Shown: one piece after another, positions 1-12,568 of the stretch | Layout of the letters: each line of letters opens with the position of its first letter | How positions within the stretch are numbered: the stretch's first letter is position 1 | Source of the DNA: Prostheceraeus crozeri | Taxonomy: Eukaryota; Platyhelminthes; Polycladida; Euryleptidae | Direction: 5' to 3' | Assembly (NCBI GenBank): GCA_907163375.1 | Contig: CAJQUW010012687.1 | Coordinates: 124,001-188,000 of the forward strand | DNA length: 64,000 nt | Made by a program: the position numbers and the translations under genes | The notes under the pieces: generated by a model | Told to the model about the DNA's origin: nothing | Database searches by the model: none | The model's input: only the letters and a program-made list of their open reading frames with translations

Positions 1-135
1 GACATTCTCTTTGGATATTCAATCCTTTGTCAATATCCAACAGCGACGGAACAAGAGTAAAGACGGAGAAATCCATCTTGATGGTCAAGTTGGAGACATT
101 GCATTTAGAAAAAGTATCCGAAGAATCGGAAGAAG
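1..135. other. Left flank of the pogo-like end; no gene recognised
   Basis: Short open frames run through this stretch but none matches a family I know. It could be the left half of a sequence split by the pogo-like element that begins at 136. I cannot confirm that it continues on the far side at 18,824. Confidence 0.2.
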
Positions 136-275
136 TACCGTATTCGTCCTATTAGAAGCCCCTGCTCTTTTTAAAGCCTCTTACCTAATAGACGCCCCCT
201 TTTTGCTTTCCACAACTCAATAGAGACCTCTGTCCAATTAGAAGCACTCTCACGGTGCGCTAGATCAACAAAAAA

Positions 276-485
276 ATGAAAGCGGATTGTTGATTCTAGA
301 CCAGAATTTTACGTAGTTTCCGAATTTCGCAGGTAGAAAATCATCTATCGAGCTGCTCAAAAGATACAGACAATTTTTTGATCACTATCGATCTGATTGT
401 GTTTAAGATTGCCTCTAGAAATGCTGCAATATAGTTAATTACCCGAAAATTTAACGTAGAATTCCAATTTGACATCGAAACCATA
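276..485 (-). repeat. Left arm of inverted repeat pair
   Basis: The reverse complement matches 17,266-17,485 almost continuously, including the stretches AATCAACAATCCGCTTT and TTGTCTGTATCTTTTGA. The copy contains no coding frame of note. Confidence 0.8.
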
Positions 486-1298
486 GAGCAAGTATATTAT
501 GTAGAGTGGTAACTCCGCATTTATTAAATCCCCAATGTGTATGCACTTTCGATTTTGTTAAATGAACTCGAGGGGGATACATGTAGTATTGTCACCAAAT
601 GTTAGATATGCAACTTTTTGCAGTTTTGCAGAAATCACAACGGAATTGACTGATCATGACAGTAATGCAGAAGGAATGATGGTATTTTACAGATTCTCCG
701 CGTCATGACAGCCTTGGAGATTTTATGTTTGCTAAATTAGCAATTCGATAGGTTTCTATTACTTTCATGCTCAACCTCAGGAGTATTTTCTTGAGCGTGA
801 TCATATCACAGGCAACCTGCCACTGGTAGAGCAAAATCACATAATCAAAGACAATGATTTCAATTAACTTCAAAAGATGTAAATGGGTCCACATCACTTT
901 CAGAATCAAGAAATGAAGCATCGAATTTAGTGAATCATAAATGCCGGTGATAATTGAATTAAAAACTTGAAATTTCAGTCAAGAAAGCACGAATAGTATC
1001 GCGACTTTTTCATGAAGACTTTCATTATGGTAATACAATTCATGAAATTCCCTTGAAGATCAGCATGATTTCCGCTTAGCTAGGATGCTCTGTAGCTAAT
1101 ATTGATTCCTTTTGATATCCAACTTGTTTCATACTACTTATTTAGGAGAGTCATCTCGGAAAGTATATAAATTGGCAAATTTTGACTTTTTTAAACTGCT
1201 CAAATAATTTTTTGGACCACGGAACGTAATCTCCACAAAAAATGAATCTTTTGATATAAAAATTTTCACTGTATAGAGATACTTTTTTGAGTTGACAC
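486..1298. other. Intervening DNA, nothing recognised
   Basis: AT-rich sequence between the left inverted-repeat arm and the hAT at 1,299. No frame resembles a known protein, and I saw no RNA gene or tandem repeat. Confidence 0.5.
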
Positions 1299-1691
1299 CA
1301 GTGATGTGGAGCGGAGCGGAGTGGAGCGGGAGAGAACCTGATGTTGACAAAGTCAACAAAGTTTTATCATAATTAATGATTTTTTACATTATTATTATTA
1401 CACTAGTTTTCGTAAGATATTAGTCTAATATTTATTTTTTCAACATTATTCGGAGATAAGACTCCATTCTCAAGTTATACAGTGTGGAAGGGTTTATAAA
1501 CCGTTAATAAGAAAGCCAATAAAGATATGATTTAAAATTGAATGAAATCTGAAAGTTAAAAATGGAAGTCCGACAGTTCATATTCGTTCCTATGGATGGG
1601 TTCAAATTTTTAGTGTGCATTGGCTCACGGAATGTTAGGTTAATGAATGATTGACACAGATATATTTTGCTAGGTTATTTGACATGTGATG

Positions 1692-1998
1692 TGTAGAAGG
1701 AAAAAGACGGACAAGCGTGTTGTGTCGATTCTGTTTCTATTTGATTACTCAGTCAGCATTCAATTAATAGGCGCGCGTGAGACACGAGTCTCAGCTGTAT
1801 AGTCACATTTTCACTAATAATGACGTCAAAGGCAGAGCTGGGAAGAGAGGAGATGTCGCGATCAATTAAGGCAGCAGAATGACGTCACACACAACAGACC
1901 ACAGCAAAGCCGGCAACGGCAACACGAAGAGAGAGAGAGAGAGAGGGAACACAAGCAGAAGACATCATACATCCTCGGACAAAACATGACTGCATACA
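1692..1998 (-). repeat. LTR (3' LTR of the array)
   Basis: 307 bp, TG...CA ends, almost identical to the LTRs at 4,882 and 8,070. It differs by an isolated base and by the length of a GA run. Confidence 0.95.
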
Positions 1999-4881
1999 CG
2001 CCCCCCAGGTCTACAAACCTCACAAGCACAATAAACAACAAGATCACCGAACCTGTCAGGCGCGCGTCTCGTCCTCTCACTCCGACGAGGGTTAAGTACA
2101 TGTACACTCACATTCTCCTTAGCACACGTGTCTTCTTCAGAACGAACACCATCTGTTTCAACTTTCTCAAACTGCTCACCGGGAACGGGTCTCAAGTGAG
2201 ACACATGACGGGTCACACCGTCATCATTAATAATCACCCCAACACTAGATCTAACACTGGTAACTCTATGTGGGCCCGACCAAACACTGTCACACCTACC
2301 AGTAGGATTCCTTAGATACACCCTATCACCTACGGTGAAGGGGTTCCTATCTATATCCGAATAAGCAGACTGAAGAGAATCTGAGTCAGGTATATTCTCA
2401 TTCGGTTGACACATTATGATATGTCTCTGGTTGCTTATGCCTGGTTTCCTCGAGTTAGCGGAGAACATAAGTTCGTACGGACTGTGTTTATTGCCATCTC
2501 GACTACTGTTTATCCAAAAGATCGACTCATCGATGGATCTATTAGCTCTCCTAGCGCATCGCTTGACAGTACGGTGCATTCTCTCTATAACACCATTACC
2601 CTGTGGTCTGTAAGCACAGGCCTGGACATGCTCAATCTCCCAGTTCTTAAGAAACTCTATCATATCTCGGCTACGAAACACAGTACCGTTATCAGATAAA
2701 ATTGATTTAGGTGGGCCAAACTCACTGACTATCTGTGAAAGATGAGCAACACTTCAGTACCGGATTCAGCAATTATTCAGCAAGCGCCATATCGTATAGC
2801 GAGACATAAGGTCAATTACAGTTAGGTAAGGGGCCCCATTAAAGTGCGTGATATCCACAGCAATCCTCTCCCAGATATCTGAGCTACGAGTAATATCACC
2901 TTTATCCCAATTAAAAGTAATGGATGGGTCTATTCTGGCGCATCTGTCACAACGGGAAACCACTTTCTTGACTATTTTCTGGGATACAGTATTACCTAAT
3001 TTCTGCCTCGCTAAATCTAGCGTGCGATCAACACCGAAATGACATCTCTCGTGTATGGATTTTACTTTATCGAATAAATCAGAACTAATTCCTTCGCACT
3101 CGCTAGCAACCCCTGTTGCGGCTACTTTTCCGGAAGTCTCTACTAAGTCTTTCGAAACCTGTAGCCAATGCTTGGGAACTCGCGTTAATTTGTCTGCCAA
3201 GTTATCGGCTGACCTCACCAGATGAGGTTCGACTACAATATTTTCAGTTTCAATTATTTCCTTCAGAGTATCAAGCCGGCGGCGAATCAGTCGCTCCGAA
3301 AGGGCCCTGGTCTTAACATTGTGCGTCTTATTTATAACAGCCATGAGCCATTTATAAACAGTAGAAGAATCAGTTTTAATGATAACTTTCATATTTCCCC
3401 ATCTCAAGGCCATGTTGAGACCTTTTATGACAGCGTCCAGCTCACTCAAATTTATGTGAGCTGCGTCATCCCGTGGCCTGAGCCAAGACGCGTCCTCGAT
3501 AATATTATCTCCGATCGCTAAGGCTACCCCTATGGCAAGGTTACTAGCGTCAGCCCAAACAACAATCGGCTCATTAGGAGAGACAAGCCACTTGCCCCTC
3601 ACAGGATCACCGTTAGTCTTGACCTCATTAATCAACTGGACAACAAGCTTAGCTATTTCATCAGGGACTATTTCATCCCATTCACACTTGGCTAATGCCG
3701 TTAGGCGTTGCAGATAGCTGCAATAGACCCTAAGCGGCCCAGCAACAGGAAAGTGACCCACAAGCTCTCCTACAATGCTGTGAATTTGACGGCGGGTAAG
3801 CTGAGAACTTGGGAGAGATGGAATAGCGTTGTCTCTAGACCACAGAAGGTTTTCATTTACGTGTAGTCCTAGCACACGAGTACCTGAATAATCACCGAGA
3901 CAGACAGGTTCCTTGGTTTCCAATCCCCACGAAATGAGATGATGTTTAACTTTATTTATACTAACTTTGCTGTTATCAACAAATATGTCATCAACATAGC
4001 TCGAAACTGCTTCTATCAATTCTTGATCCTGCGAAATTACTTTGTTGACAATTTCTGTCATGATCTTTGGTGCTACTGATAAACCAAAACCTAATCTGGT
4101 CAACACGTAGATCTCATTACGCCATTTGACACATTGATAAGACCACAAGGATTCGTCTACATGTACTTGTAAGTAAGCTTTGCGTAAATCTAAAAGAGAG
4201 CAATTTGACCCCCTTTGCCGCCATTCGCGAAGCCTGTCGGTGCATAAAGGCATCGATCCTCCCGGAAAACTTTTAACAGCGGATTAAGCGACGATAATCT
4301 AACACCGGTCGGATTTTCTTCTCGCCACTTTTCTCTTGCTCTACAGCCATAGTCGGCAAAAATGCACGAATGCTACCATGTTTATGCCTATCGTGTTTTA
4401 TTAAAATTCCTTCACTAGCCCAAGTCTCTATTTCTTTATCAAAATCCGCACGATGCTCTGACTTTACATAGTCTAAAGGATATTTGTGTAACTCATCGGA
4501 GATATCTCCTTTCCAAGACCAACTAACAATCCATCGGTCGTCCTGAAACCTCGCACTAAAATCTTCATCCAATATGTTTATTTCCTGCGGGGTCATGCAA
4601 GTATCGATACTAGCCGCAGCAGCAGCAGTCTTAGAGAACGTCACAGAAATATCCCCATTACGCAAACACAGCTCAAAGCCGTTACGAGATAGGACATCCA
4701 GACCTAAAACAACGTCCACCTCAAGCGGCAGCCGTGCCTCGGTCTTCTCTTCTGATTTTTCAGTGACAATGTCCGCGGTGAGAAGAAACTTGTCGAACCA
4801 CTGTTCGACATCCTCGCCAGCTCCACCGGAGAACTTCTTTACCGAATCTATCAGTCTCATAATCTGAAGGCCGTGATAGCT
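1999..4881 (-). pseudogene. Gypsy-like internal region, copy 1 (gag remnant, protease, RT, RNase H, integrase)
   Basis: The fossil pol region is read on minus. Recognisable parts in order are a short gag-like start (DVEQWFDKF), a protease-like segment (VVLGLDVLSRNGF), reverse transcriptase (LDLRKAYLQ, GFGLSVAPKIM, SYVDDIFVD), RNase H (WADASNLAIGVALA), and integrase (RCDRCARIDPS, IAVDITHF, AYRPQGNGVIERMHR). It is broken and shorter than the family norm. It is nearly identical to the second internal region. Confidence 0.9.
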
Positions 4882-5186
4882 TGTAGAAGGAAAAAGACGA
4901 ACAAGCGTGTTGTGTCGATTCTGTTTCTATTTGATTACTCAGTCAGCATTCAATTAATAGGCGCGCGTGAGACACGAGTCTCAGCTGTATAGTCACATTT
5001 TCACTAATAATGACGTCAAAGGCAGAGCTGGGAAGAGAGGAGATGTCGCGATCAATTAAGGCAGCAGAATGACGTCACACACAACAGACCACAGCAAAGC
5101 CGGCAACGGCAACACGAAGAGAGAGAGAGAGAGGGAACACAAGCAGAAGACATCATACATCCTCGGACAAAACATGACTGCATACA
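4882..5186 (-). repeat. LTR (shared middle LTR)
   Basis: 305 bp with the same TG...CA ends. It serves as 5' LTR of one unit and 3' LTR of the other. Confidence 0.95.
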
Positions 5187-8069
5187 CGCCCCCCAGGTCT
5201 ACAAACCTCACAAGCACAATAAACAACAAGATCACCGAACCTGTCAGGCGCGCGTCTCGTCCTCTCACTCCGACGAGGGTTAAGTACATGTACACTCACA
5301 TTCTCCTTAGCACACGTGTCTTCTTCAGAACGAACACCATCTGTTTCAACTTTCTCAAACTGCTCACCGGGAACGGGTCTCAAGTGAGACACATGACGGG
5401 TCACACCGTCATCATTAATAATCACCCCAACACTAGATCTAACACTGGTAACTCTATGTGGGCCCGACCAAACACTGTCACACCTACCAGTAGGATTCCT
5501 TAGATACACCCTATCACCTACGGTGAAGGGGTTCCTATCTATATCCGAATAAGCAGACTGAAGAGAATCTGAGTCAGGTATATTCTCATTCGGTTGACAC
5601 ATTATGATATGTCTCTGGTTGCTTATGCCTGGTTTCCTCGAGTTAGCGGAGAACATAAGTTCGTACGGACTGTGTTTATTGCCATCTCGACTACTGTTTA
5701 TCCAAAAGATCGACTTATCGATGGATCTATTAGCTCTCCTAGCGCATCGCTTGACAGTACGGTGCATTCTCTCTATAACACCATTACCCTGTGGTCTGTA
5801 AGCACAGGCCTGGACATGCTCAATCTCCCAGTTCTTAAGAAACTCTATCATATCTCGGCTACGAAACACAGTACCGTTATCAGATAAAATTGATTTAGGT
5901 GGGCCAAACTCACTGACTATCTGTGAAAGATGAGCAACAACTTCAGTACCGGATTCAGCAATTATTCAGCAAGCGCCATATCGTATAGCGAGACATAAGG
6001 TCAATTACAGTTAGGTAAGGGGCCCCATTAAAGTGCGTGATATCCACAGCAATCCTCTCCCAGATATCTGAGCTACGAGTAATATCACCTTTATCCCAAT
6101 TAAAAGTAATGGATGGGTCTATTCTGGCGCATCTGTCACAACGGGAAACCACTTTCTTGACTATTTTCTGGGATACAGTATTACCTAATTTCTGCCTCGC
6201 TAAATCTAGCGTGCGATCAACACCGAAATGACATCTCTCGTGTATGGATTTTACTTTATCGAATAAATCAGAACTAATTCCTTCGCACTCGCTAGCAACC
6301 CCTGTTGCGGCTACTTTTCCGGAAGTCTCTACTAAGTCTTTCGAAACCTGTAGCCAATGCTTGGGAACTCGCGTTAATTTGTCTGCCAAGTTATCGGCTG
6401 ACCTCACCAGATGAGGTTCGACTACAATATTTTCAGTTTCAATTATTTCCTTCAGAGTATCAAGCCGGCGGCGAATCAGTCGCTCCGAAAGGGCCCTGGT
6501 CTTAACATTGTGCGTCTTATTTATAACAGCCATGAGCCATTTATAAACAGTAGAAGAATCAGTTTTAATGATAACTTTCATATTTCCCCATCTCAAGGCC
6601 ATGTTGAGACCTTTTATGACAGCGTCCAGCTCACTCAAATTTATGTGAGCTGCGTCATCCCGTGGCCTGAGCCAAGACGCGTCCTCGATAATATTATCTC
6701 CGATCGCTAAGGCTACCCCTATGGCAAGGTTACTAGCGTCAGCCCAAACAACAATCGGCTCATTAGGAGAGACAAGCCACTTGCCCCTCACAGGATCACC
6801 GTTAGTCTTGACCTCATTAATCAACTGGACAACAAGCTTAGCTATTTCATCAGGGACTATTTCATCCCATTCACACTTGGCTAATGCCGTTAGGCGTTGC
6901 AGATAGCTGCAATAGACCCTAAGCGGCCCAGCAACAGGAAAGTGACCCACAAGCTCTCCTACAATGCTGTGAATTTGACGGCGGGTAAGCTGAGAACTTG
7001 GGAGAGATGGAATAGCGTTGTCTCTAGACCACAGAAGGTTTTCATTTACGTGTAGTCCTAGCACACGAGTACCTGAATAATCACCGAGACAGACAGGTTC
7101 CTTGGTTTCCAATCCCCACGAAATGAGATGATGTTTAACTTTATTTATACTAACTTTGCTGTTATCAACAAATATGTCATCAACATAGCTCGAAACTGCT
7201 TCTATCAATTCTTGATCCTGCGAAATTACTTTGTTGACAATTTCTGTCATGATCTTTGGTGCTACTGATAAACCAAAACCTAATCTGGTCAACACGTAGA
7301 TCTCATTACGCCATTTGACACATTGATAAGACCACAAGGATTCGTCTACATGTACTTGTAAGTAAGCTTTGCGTAAATCTAAAAGAGAGCAATTTGACCC
7401 CCTTTGCCGCCATTCGCGAAGCCTGTCGGTGCATAAAGGCATCGATCCTCCCGGAAAACTTTTAACAGCGGATTAAGCGACGATAATCTAACACCGGTCG
7501 GATTTTCTTCTCGCCACTTTTCTCTTGCTCTACAGCCATAGTCGGCAAAAATGCACGAATGCTACCATGTTTATGCCTATCGTGTTTTATTAAAATTCCT
7601 TCACTAGCCCAAGTCTCTATTTCTTTATCAAAATCCGCACGATGCTCTGACTTTACATAGTCTAAAGGATATTTGTGTAACTCATCGGAGATATCTCCTT
7701 TCCAAGACCAACTAACAATCCATCGGTCGTCCTGAAACCTCGCACTAAAATCTTCATCCAATATGTTTATTTCCTGCGGGGTCATGCAAGTATCGATACT
7801 AGCCGCAGCAGCAGCAGTCTTAGAGAACGTCACAGAAATATCCCATTACGCAAACACAGCTCAAAGCCGTTACGAGATAGGACATCCAGACCTAAAACAA
7901 CGTCCACCTCAAGCGGCAGCCGTGCCTCGGTCTTCTCTTCTGATTTTTCAGTGACAATGTCCGCGGTGAGAAGAAACTTGTCGAACCACTGTTCGACATC
8001 CTCGCCAGCTCCACCGGAGAACTTCTTTACCGAATCTATCAGTCTCATAATCTGAAGGCCGTGATAGCT
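5187..8069 (-). pseudogene. Gypsy-like internal region, copy 2
   Basis: Same length and same order of parts as the copy at 1,999-4,881, differing at only a handful of positions. It is broken in the same general way, which suggests both units derive from one already defective parent. Confidence 0.9.
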
Positions 8070-8374
8070 TGTAGAAGGAAAAAGACGAACAAGCGTGTTG
8101 TGTCGATTCTGTTTCTATTTGATTACTCAGTCAGCATTCAATTAATAGGCGCGCGTGAGACACGAGTCTCAGCTGTATAGTCACATTTTCACTAATAATG
8201 ACGTCAAAGGCAGAGCTGGGAAGAGAGGAGATGTCGCGATCAATTAAGGCAGCAGAATGACGTCACACACAACAGACCACAGCAAAGCCGGCAACGGCAA
8301 CACAAAGAGAGAGAGAGAGAGGGAACACAAGCAGAAGACATCATACATCCTCGGACAAAACATGACTGCATACA
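8070..8374 (-). repeat. LTR (5' LTR of the array)
   Basis: 305 bp, followed directly by the TGATG target duplication at 8,375-8,379. The first and last LTRs are nearly identical, so insertion was recent relative to neighbours. Confidence 0.95.
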
Positions 8375-8379
8375 TGATG

Positions 8380-8907
8380 AGATGTTAGATGGATTAAGTC
8401 TTGTTTTTCAGATGTTCATTAATTCTTCTATGCAAAGTTCTTATCATACTACCGAGTACCGATGTATCGTTCCTTGCATCTATTACAAAATTATTCTTGT
8501 AAAATTTATCAAATTTTTCTGATACAAAATTATCATTTCAAAAATACAAGAAAAATTCTGCCTACAGAAAACTACAATTTATTAATTATTATTCATGCTT
8601 ATATCAGTATGAGCGAGCATCGTTACCTGATATCATCGTATTGCTATCTAGTATGAGGCTGCAACAGAATGAATTTTCTGATTGTCACACATATTTGCGG
8701 TTACTCTTCAGGTGAGTCACTAAGTTATTATCACATGATAAGTGTAGAATCACTATTAATGCTAATGTGCAATCCGCTTTCGAAGTATTGTTCAATTATA
8801 ATCATTATTTATTTAAAATCATTCATGATTATCGGCCATAATTCGTATTTAAAATTCGACAAGCATAAGGCTAATATTTTGCAGTTAAGCATATTATCAG
8901 AGTGGAA
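8380..8907. other. Interior of the outer hAT, nothing recognised
   Basis: AT-rich noncoding DNA between the gypsy-like array and the second hAT. It ends with the GAGTGGAA duplication at 8,900-8,907. Confidence 0.6.
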
Positions 8908-11520
8908 CAGAGCTGGAAAAATTCCACTGAAATTTTTTAATTCCAATGCCAATTCCAATTCCAGAGCAGAAATTTCAATTCCAATTCCAGTCGAAACAGT
9001 TCAGTTCAATTCCAATTCCAATTCCATAATGAGATTCAATTCCGATAATTGTATGACGCGTATATGTTAATGTATCTAAAGTTTCCTCGCTTCAATCTAA
9101 CCCATGTGCCCGTATCCTATCCTCGTTTTTCCTGTGTGCCGTTCCCTGCGTCGTTCCTATGTGCATTCTCATGTTCATAGTTCATATTTCTTGTGTACGT
9201 GTACATGTATATATGTAGCCGGTCAGCCTACGCCATTTTCGTTTCGTAAATGAGATATTCAACATCTTGTGAAAAAGAGAAAAGAAAATTAACGGTCAGC
9301 AAAGAATCAAACGCTGAGAGAGAGAGCATAGAAATTAACAGTACCATAGAAAGTCCTAGAATGGAAATTGCATGAAAATTATGGCACACGCCGGGTTGCT
9401 GAAAATTGTGCGAGCTGGTTTCCATGTTTTCTTATTTGTATTTATCTTTATCAAGCCAAATTGTGATCTGGATTGCTGCCCCTTGTCCAAAGATCATGTA
9501 CACAAAAGCAATAGTGAATTTACAAAATACTGCGGCGACAGGATGGCAAAGAAAGAGATCCTTTAAAACGTTCTGTGTGTTTATCATTTTGAAATATCGC
9601 TCCTATAATCTATCAAGAGTCTCATATCTATCAGTCACATATGCAACTTGCAATGTCGATTTACAGAACATACATTGCTCCAGCTTGAAATCAGAGATCA
9701 AGAAATCTCAGAGTATTCATTTTACTTGAAAGGGCTACCCTGTTCACTATATTTGAACAATTTTCAAAATCTTTACATGCTTTCGAATATCAGCTTCCAA
9801 AATATCATCACACTATATCACATGTGTCATTTAATGATTAATTGAAAAGTTCCAGTGACTATTCACTTATCTGAGAAATTATTGTCGGTGAAGAAGCTTT
9901 CAATGTGTTTATTCGACAAAAGCGCTAGGTTTCTTAACCGTATGAAGGAGAAATCATCCGATAATTAGATTTTTTTCTATTGAATTCTTGAGATATTCTT
10001 ACAACCAGTGCACCGCCCACTTTCAATTATGACTTTGTGGACAAATTTTTAATTCGAATTTTGAAAAATAGTTGTTAATGACTACTGCAAATCGACACAA
10101 TATACCAACCCAGGGAATAGTAGGCTATAGCCTACCACATGAAACAATGCCACCATCTCACTTAATATTATCTTCATAAAAATCCTGCATTAATTTGCTG
10201 CCAACAACTTCCACAACCAACTTGGCAAATAGTTTGACTATGATACAATGTTTTAGATCGAATCTGATCTACAAACTATAGATTTTTCTATGTGCCATCA
10301 TTGTACATAGGCAAGATATCAAGCTTCCATTCCAGTGTACTATTATCTACTTCTAAGAGAGAGAGGGATGCGAATAAATCTATCAATAAACTGACAGAAG
10401 AAAGAAATTCAATGTGCGAATAACGTGATTGTTGATGAAAGAAAAAGCGACGATAAAAATGACATCATGAAAACTGATTAATGGTCCATGTTAAAAAAGG
10501 AGATTAAAAATTCCGTGATAAGAACGAAATGTGGTCGGGTCGAAAGCTAACGAGCAGAGATTAAAGGAAACTTTCAATTTTCAAAAGAAAGTGGATTTAT
10601 CGTCAAATGTCAAAAATTTGCATAAATTAGAAACGATGAGAAATTGAAACAACAACAACTACCAACAACAACACATACGACATCTTCAGTAGCTGTTCGA
10701 AGAACTCCGGGCTCTCGCGGTGTAACTTGACTACAGAAGTAACAACTACAACTGCCTACCAGCGAACAACAACACATGCGGCAAAACATCAGCGAGCGCG
10801 ATTGAAAATTGACGGTATAAGTGACACTGATAATTATGATATTTATGATATTATTTTGGTATAAGTGAGTCCGATGGAATTGAAGTGAATTCAACATTGA
10901 GAAGTGAACTGCAAGTTTAAAGTTTTTCTTCTATCGTTGAGCATCGTATTTGTAGTCTTGAAAATTAATATTGTCAATTGTTGTGATTGGAAGTTGAATA
11001 ATATTTCATGTCATTGCCATTTTCATTGAATCATTAATTATTAGAATAATTTGCTGACACTGTCTATATTGTGATTTGAACTGACAGGCTGCCCTTTAAT
11101 GCAGGGTTAATTTTTCTCTTTCCAAACGGATTGTTTTTCGTGTGTACAACAATTAAGTTCATCTCCAATTTTTGTGCTTATCCAATCAATAACTAAATAA
11201 CAGATTGAACAAAGATGATTGTCTTTTCATTGTTTGCTTAATTGCTGAATTAACATTGTCCGGGGCTGTAGGCCCATCAAAGTCACAATTAGCACCCTTT
11301 ATTCAACAATAGAATAAAACTAGCTCTGTCGATCTATCTCTCTCGCTCTTATCTCTGCGTGCAGTTACCACAACGGCCGAATACTGTGATTTCAACTTTT
11401 GTACAAATAGATTTATCACAGGTCTATCGAAAAAGTGGAATTGAGGTTTATCAAGGTCAATTCCAATTCCAGATTTTTATATCGTCAATTCCAATTCCAA
11501 TTCCGACTTTTCCAACTCTG
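8908..11520. mobile_element. Non-autonomous hAT element with AATTCC subterminal repeats (2.6 kb)
   Basis: The left end CAGAGCTGGAAAA pairs with the right end read on minus (CAGAGTTGGAAAA) at 12 of 13 positions. GAGTGGAA is duplicated exactly at 8,900-8,907 and 11,521-11,528. Clusters of AATTCC units follow each end (about 8,936-9,026 and 11,459-11,503); such subterminal repeats are known transposase-binding sites in hAT elements. The 2.6-kb interior has no transposase or other gene I recognise. Confidence 0.85.
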
Positions 11521-11528
11521 GAGTGGAA

Positions 11529-12568
11529 GTCAGTCATAATTTGCAGTAGTCAAACAACCTAAAAAGCTCAAGGAAATCGTTTTATCTATGTTATATGGTA
11601 AATTAATAGGATTTAGTTTAAGTGGAGCGGAGTGGCTAGGTATGAAAAAATGACTGGAGCGGAGCGAAAGCGAAGTGTAATCGGAGCGGAGCGGTAAAAT
11701 TGTACCGCTCCACATCCTTGGTTGACACTCTACCTATATTTCCCTACTCTATGATCGAAACTATCATTTAGTGAGGCATTAAGAAGATGTAGGAAATGTA
11801 TTGATCAGCATCGATCCAATTGATTGGTGTGATTGACTTTGAAGTAATAGAAACAGTGTCAAAATGTAGCTACGAGTGTAACTCAAAACATCTATGCATT
11901 ATTCGGCTGTAAACACACTGCAGCGAGCGAGCTATTTCGTCAAGAACTTTACAATGTTATCAGCTTGACCACAGATTCGAGCGCTGAATTTATTGATAGA
12001 AACAATGTAATAGTTTCTTTATGTTAGCGACAGCTGCATTCACGTCACACTCGCGCGCTGCAATCGTCGAATCGGGTACGCAAGCATTATCCAATCATCA
12101 GATCATAGAACAACAGCTTTAACCGTTGTCCTATGCCAATTTTGAACATCGCTGGTCTATGTTTGGGGTGCCTCAGGCACCCCACTACAGCAAATTTAAT
12201 ATTATGTCAACATTCAACGATATTTTACTGAATTAAGTAAGATTGGACGCATTATTATACCTAATTTTTGCGATAATTCCATGAGACATACGAGTATTAG
12301 AAAAAATGTATGTGCAAAAGACTGTATTTCAGATATTTCAGAATCTCAGCTCGCATCACAAGAATAGAAAAATTAGGCTAATAATTGATTACAGGATACA
12401 CAAATATCCCTCGAATATTTTATTTCAAATTGGATATGGGCTACAGCAGATTGTGTGTATATCTATTGACAAGACAATTACAAATAAATCAATCAGAAAT
12501 GATCTCACCGTTATGTACGTAAAGCAAGCTGCTCAAGGAAGAGTATACTCGTATATCTCTCAAGAAAG
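11529..12568. other. End of outer hAT, then unassigned DNA left of the piggyBac gene
   Basis: GGAGCGGA repeats of the outer hAT run to 11,720. From 11,729 on I see AT-rich DNA with no gene. One exact small hairpin lies at 12,165. A left TTAA boundary of the piggyBac element could not be placed. Confidence 0.5.
12165..12183. repeat. Short perfect hairpin (8-bp stem, 3-nt loop)
   Basis: GGGGTGCC, TCA, GGCACCCC. It is GC-rich in an AT-rich setting. It could be part of a piggyBac end or a terminator-like structure; its role is unknown. Confidence 0.7.

Larger units (their letters stand above)
1692..8374 (-). mobile_element. Ty3/gypsy-like LTR element, tandem array of three LTRs and two internal regions
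   Basis: LTRs of 305-307 bp begin TGTAGAAGG and end GCATACA (5'-TG...CA-3') at 1,692, 4,882 and 8,070. Between them are two internal regions of 2,883 bp each. The 5 bp TGATG is duplicated at 1,687-1,691 and 8,375-8,379, so the whole array is bounded as one insertion, and it sits inside the hAT at 1,299-11,720. Coding parts, all minus, are a gag-like remnant, an aspartic-protease remnant, reverse transcriptase with YVDD, RNase H, and integrase with a zinc-binding HHCC region and C-terminal domain. A purine-rich run next to each 3' LTR is the likely polypurine tract. A clear primer-binding site was not found. The internal region is much shorter than a full gypsy element. It is broken, with about two or three breaks per unit. 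Near-identical LTRs mean it is young. The sharing of the middle LTR is what LTR-LTR recombination gives. Confidence 0.95.
1299..11720. mobile_element. hAT element with GGAGCGG subterminal repeats, carrying two nested elements
   Basis: Seen: the left end CAGTGATGTGGAGCGG at 1,299 and the inverted right end (CAAGGATGTGGAGCGG read on minus) at 11,720 pair at 14 of 16 positions. The 8 bp outside, GTTGACAC, are identical at 1,291-1,298 and 11,721-11,728. Known: 8-bp duplications are typical of hAT insertion. Repeated GGAGCGGA units lie next to both ends (1,305-1,330 and 11,619-11,716). After removing the gypsy-like array (1,692-8,374) and the second hAT (8,908-11,520), each with its own duplication, about 1,113 bp is left with no transposase, so it is a non-autonomous element. 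Confidence 0.85.

Noticed and set aside
1986-5503. Plus-strand open frames across the gypsy-like array
   Set aside because: They are antisense to the pol region and repeat with the array.
1692-8374. Envelope gene in the LTR array
   Set aside because: All coding text between integrase and the 3' LTR is accounted for by the integrase C-terminal domain, with no signal peptide or membrane segment.
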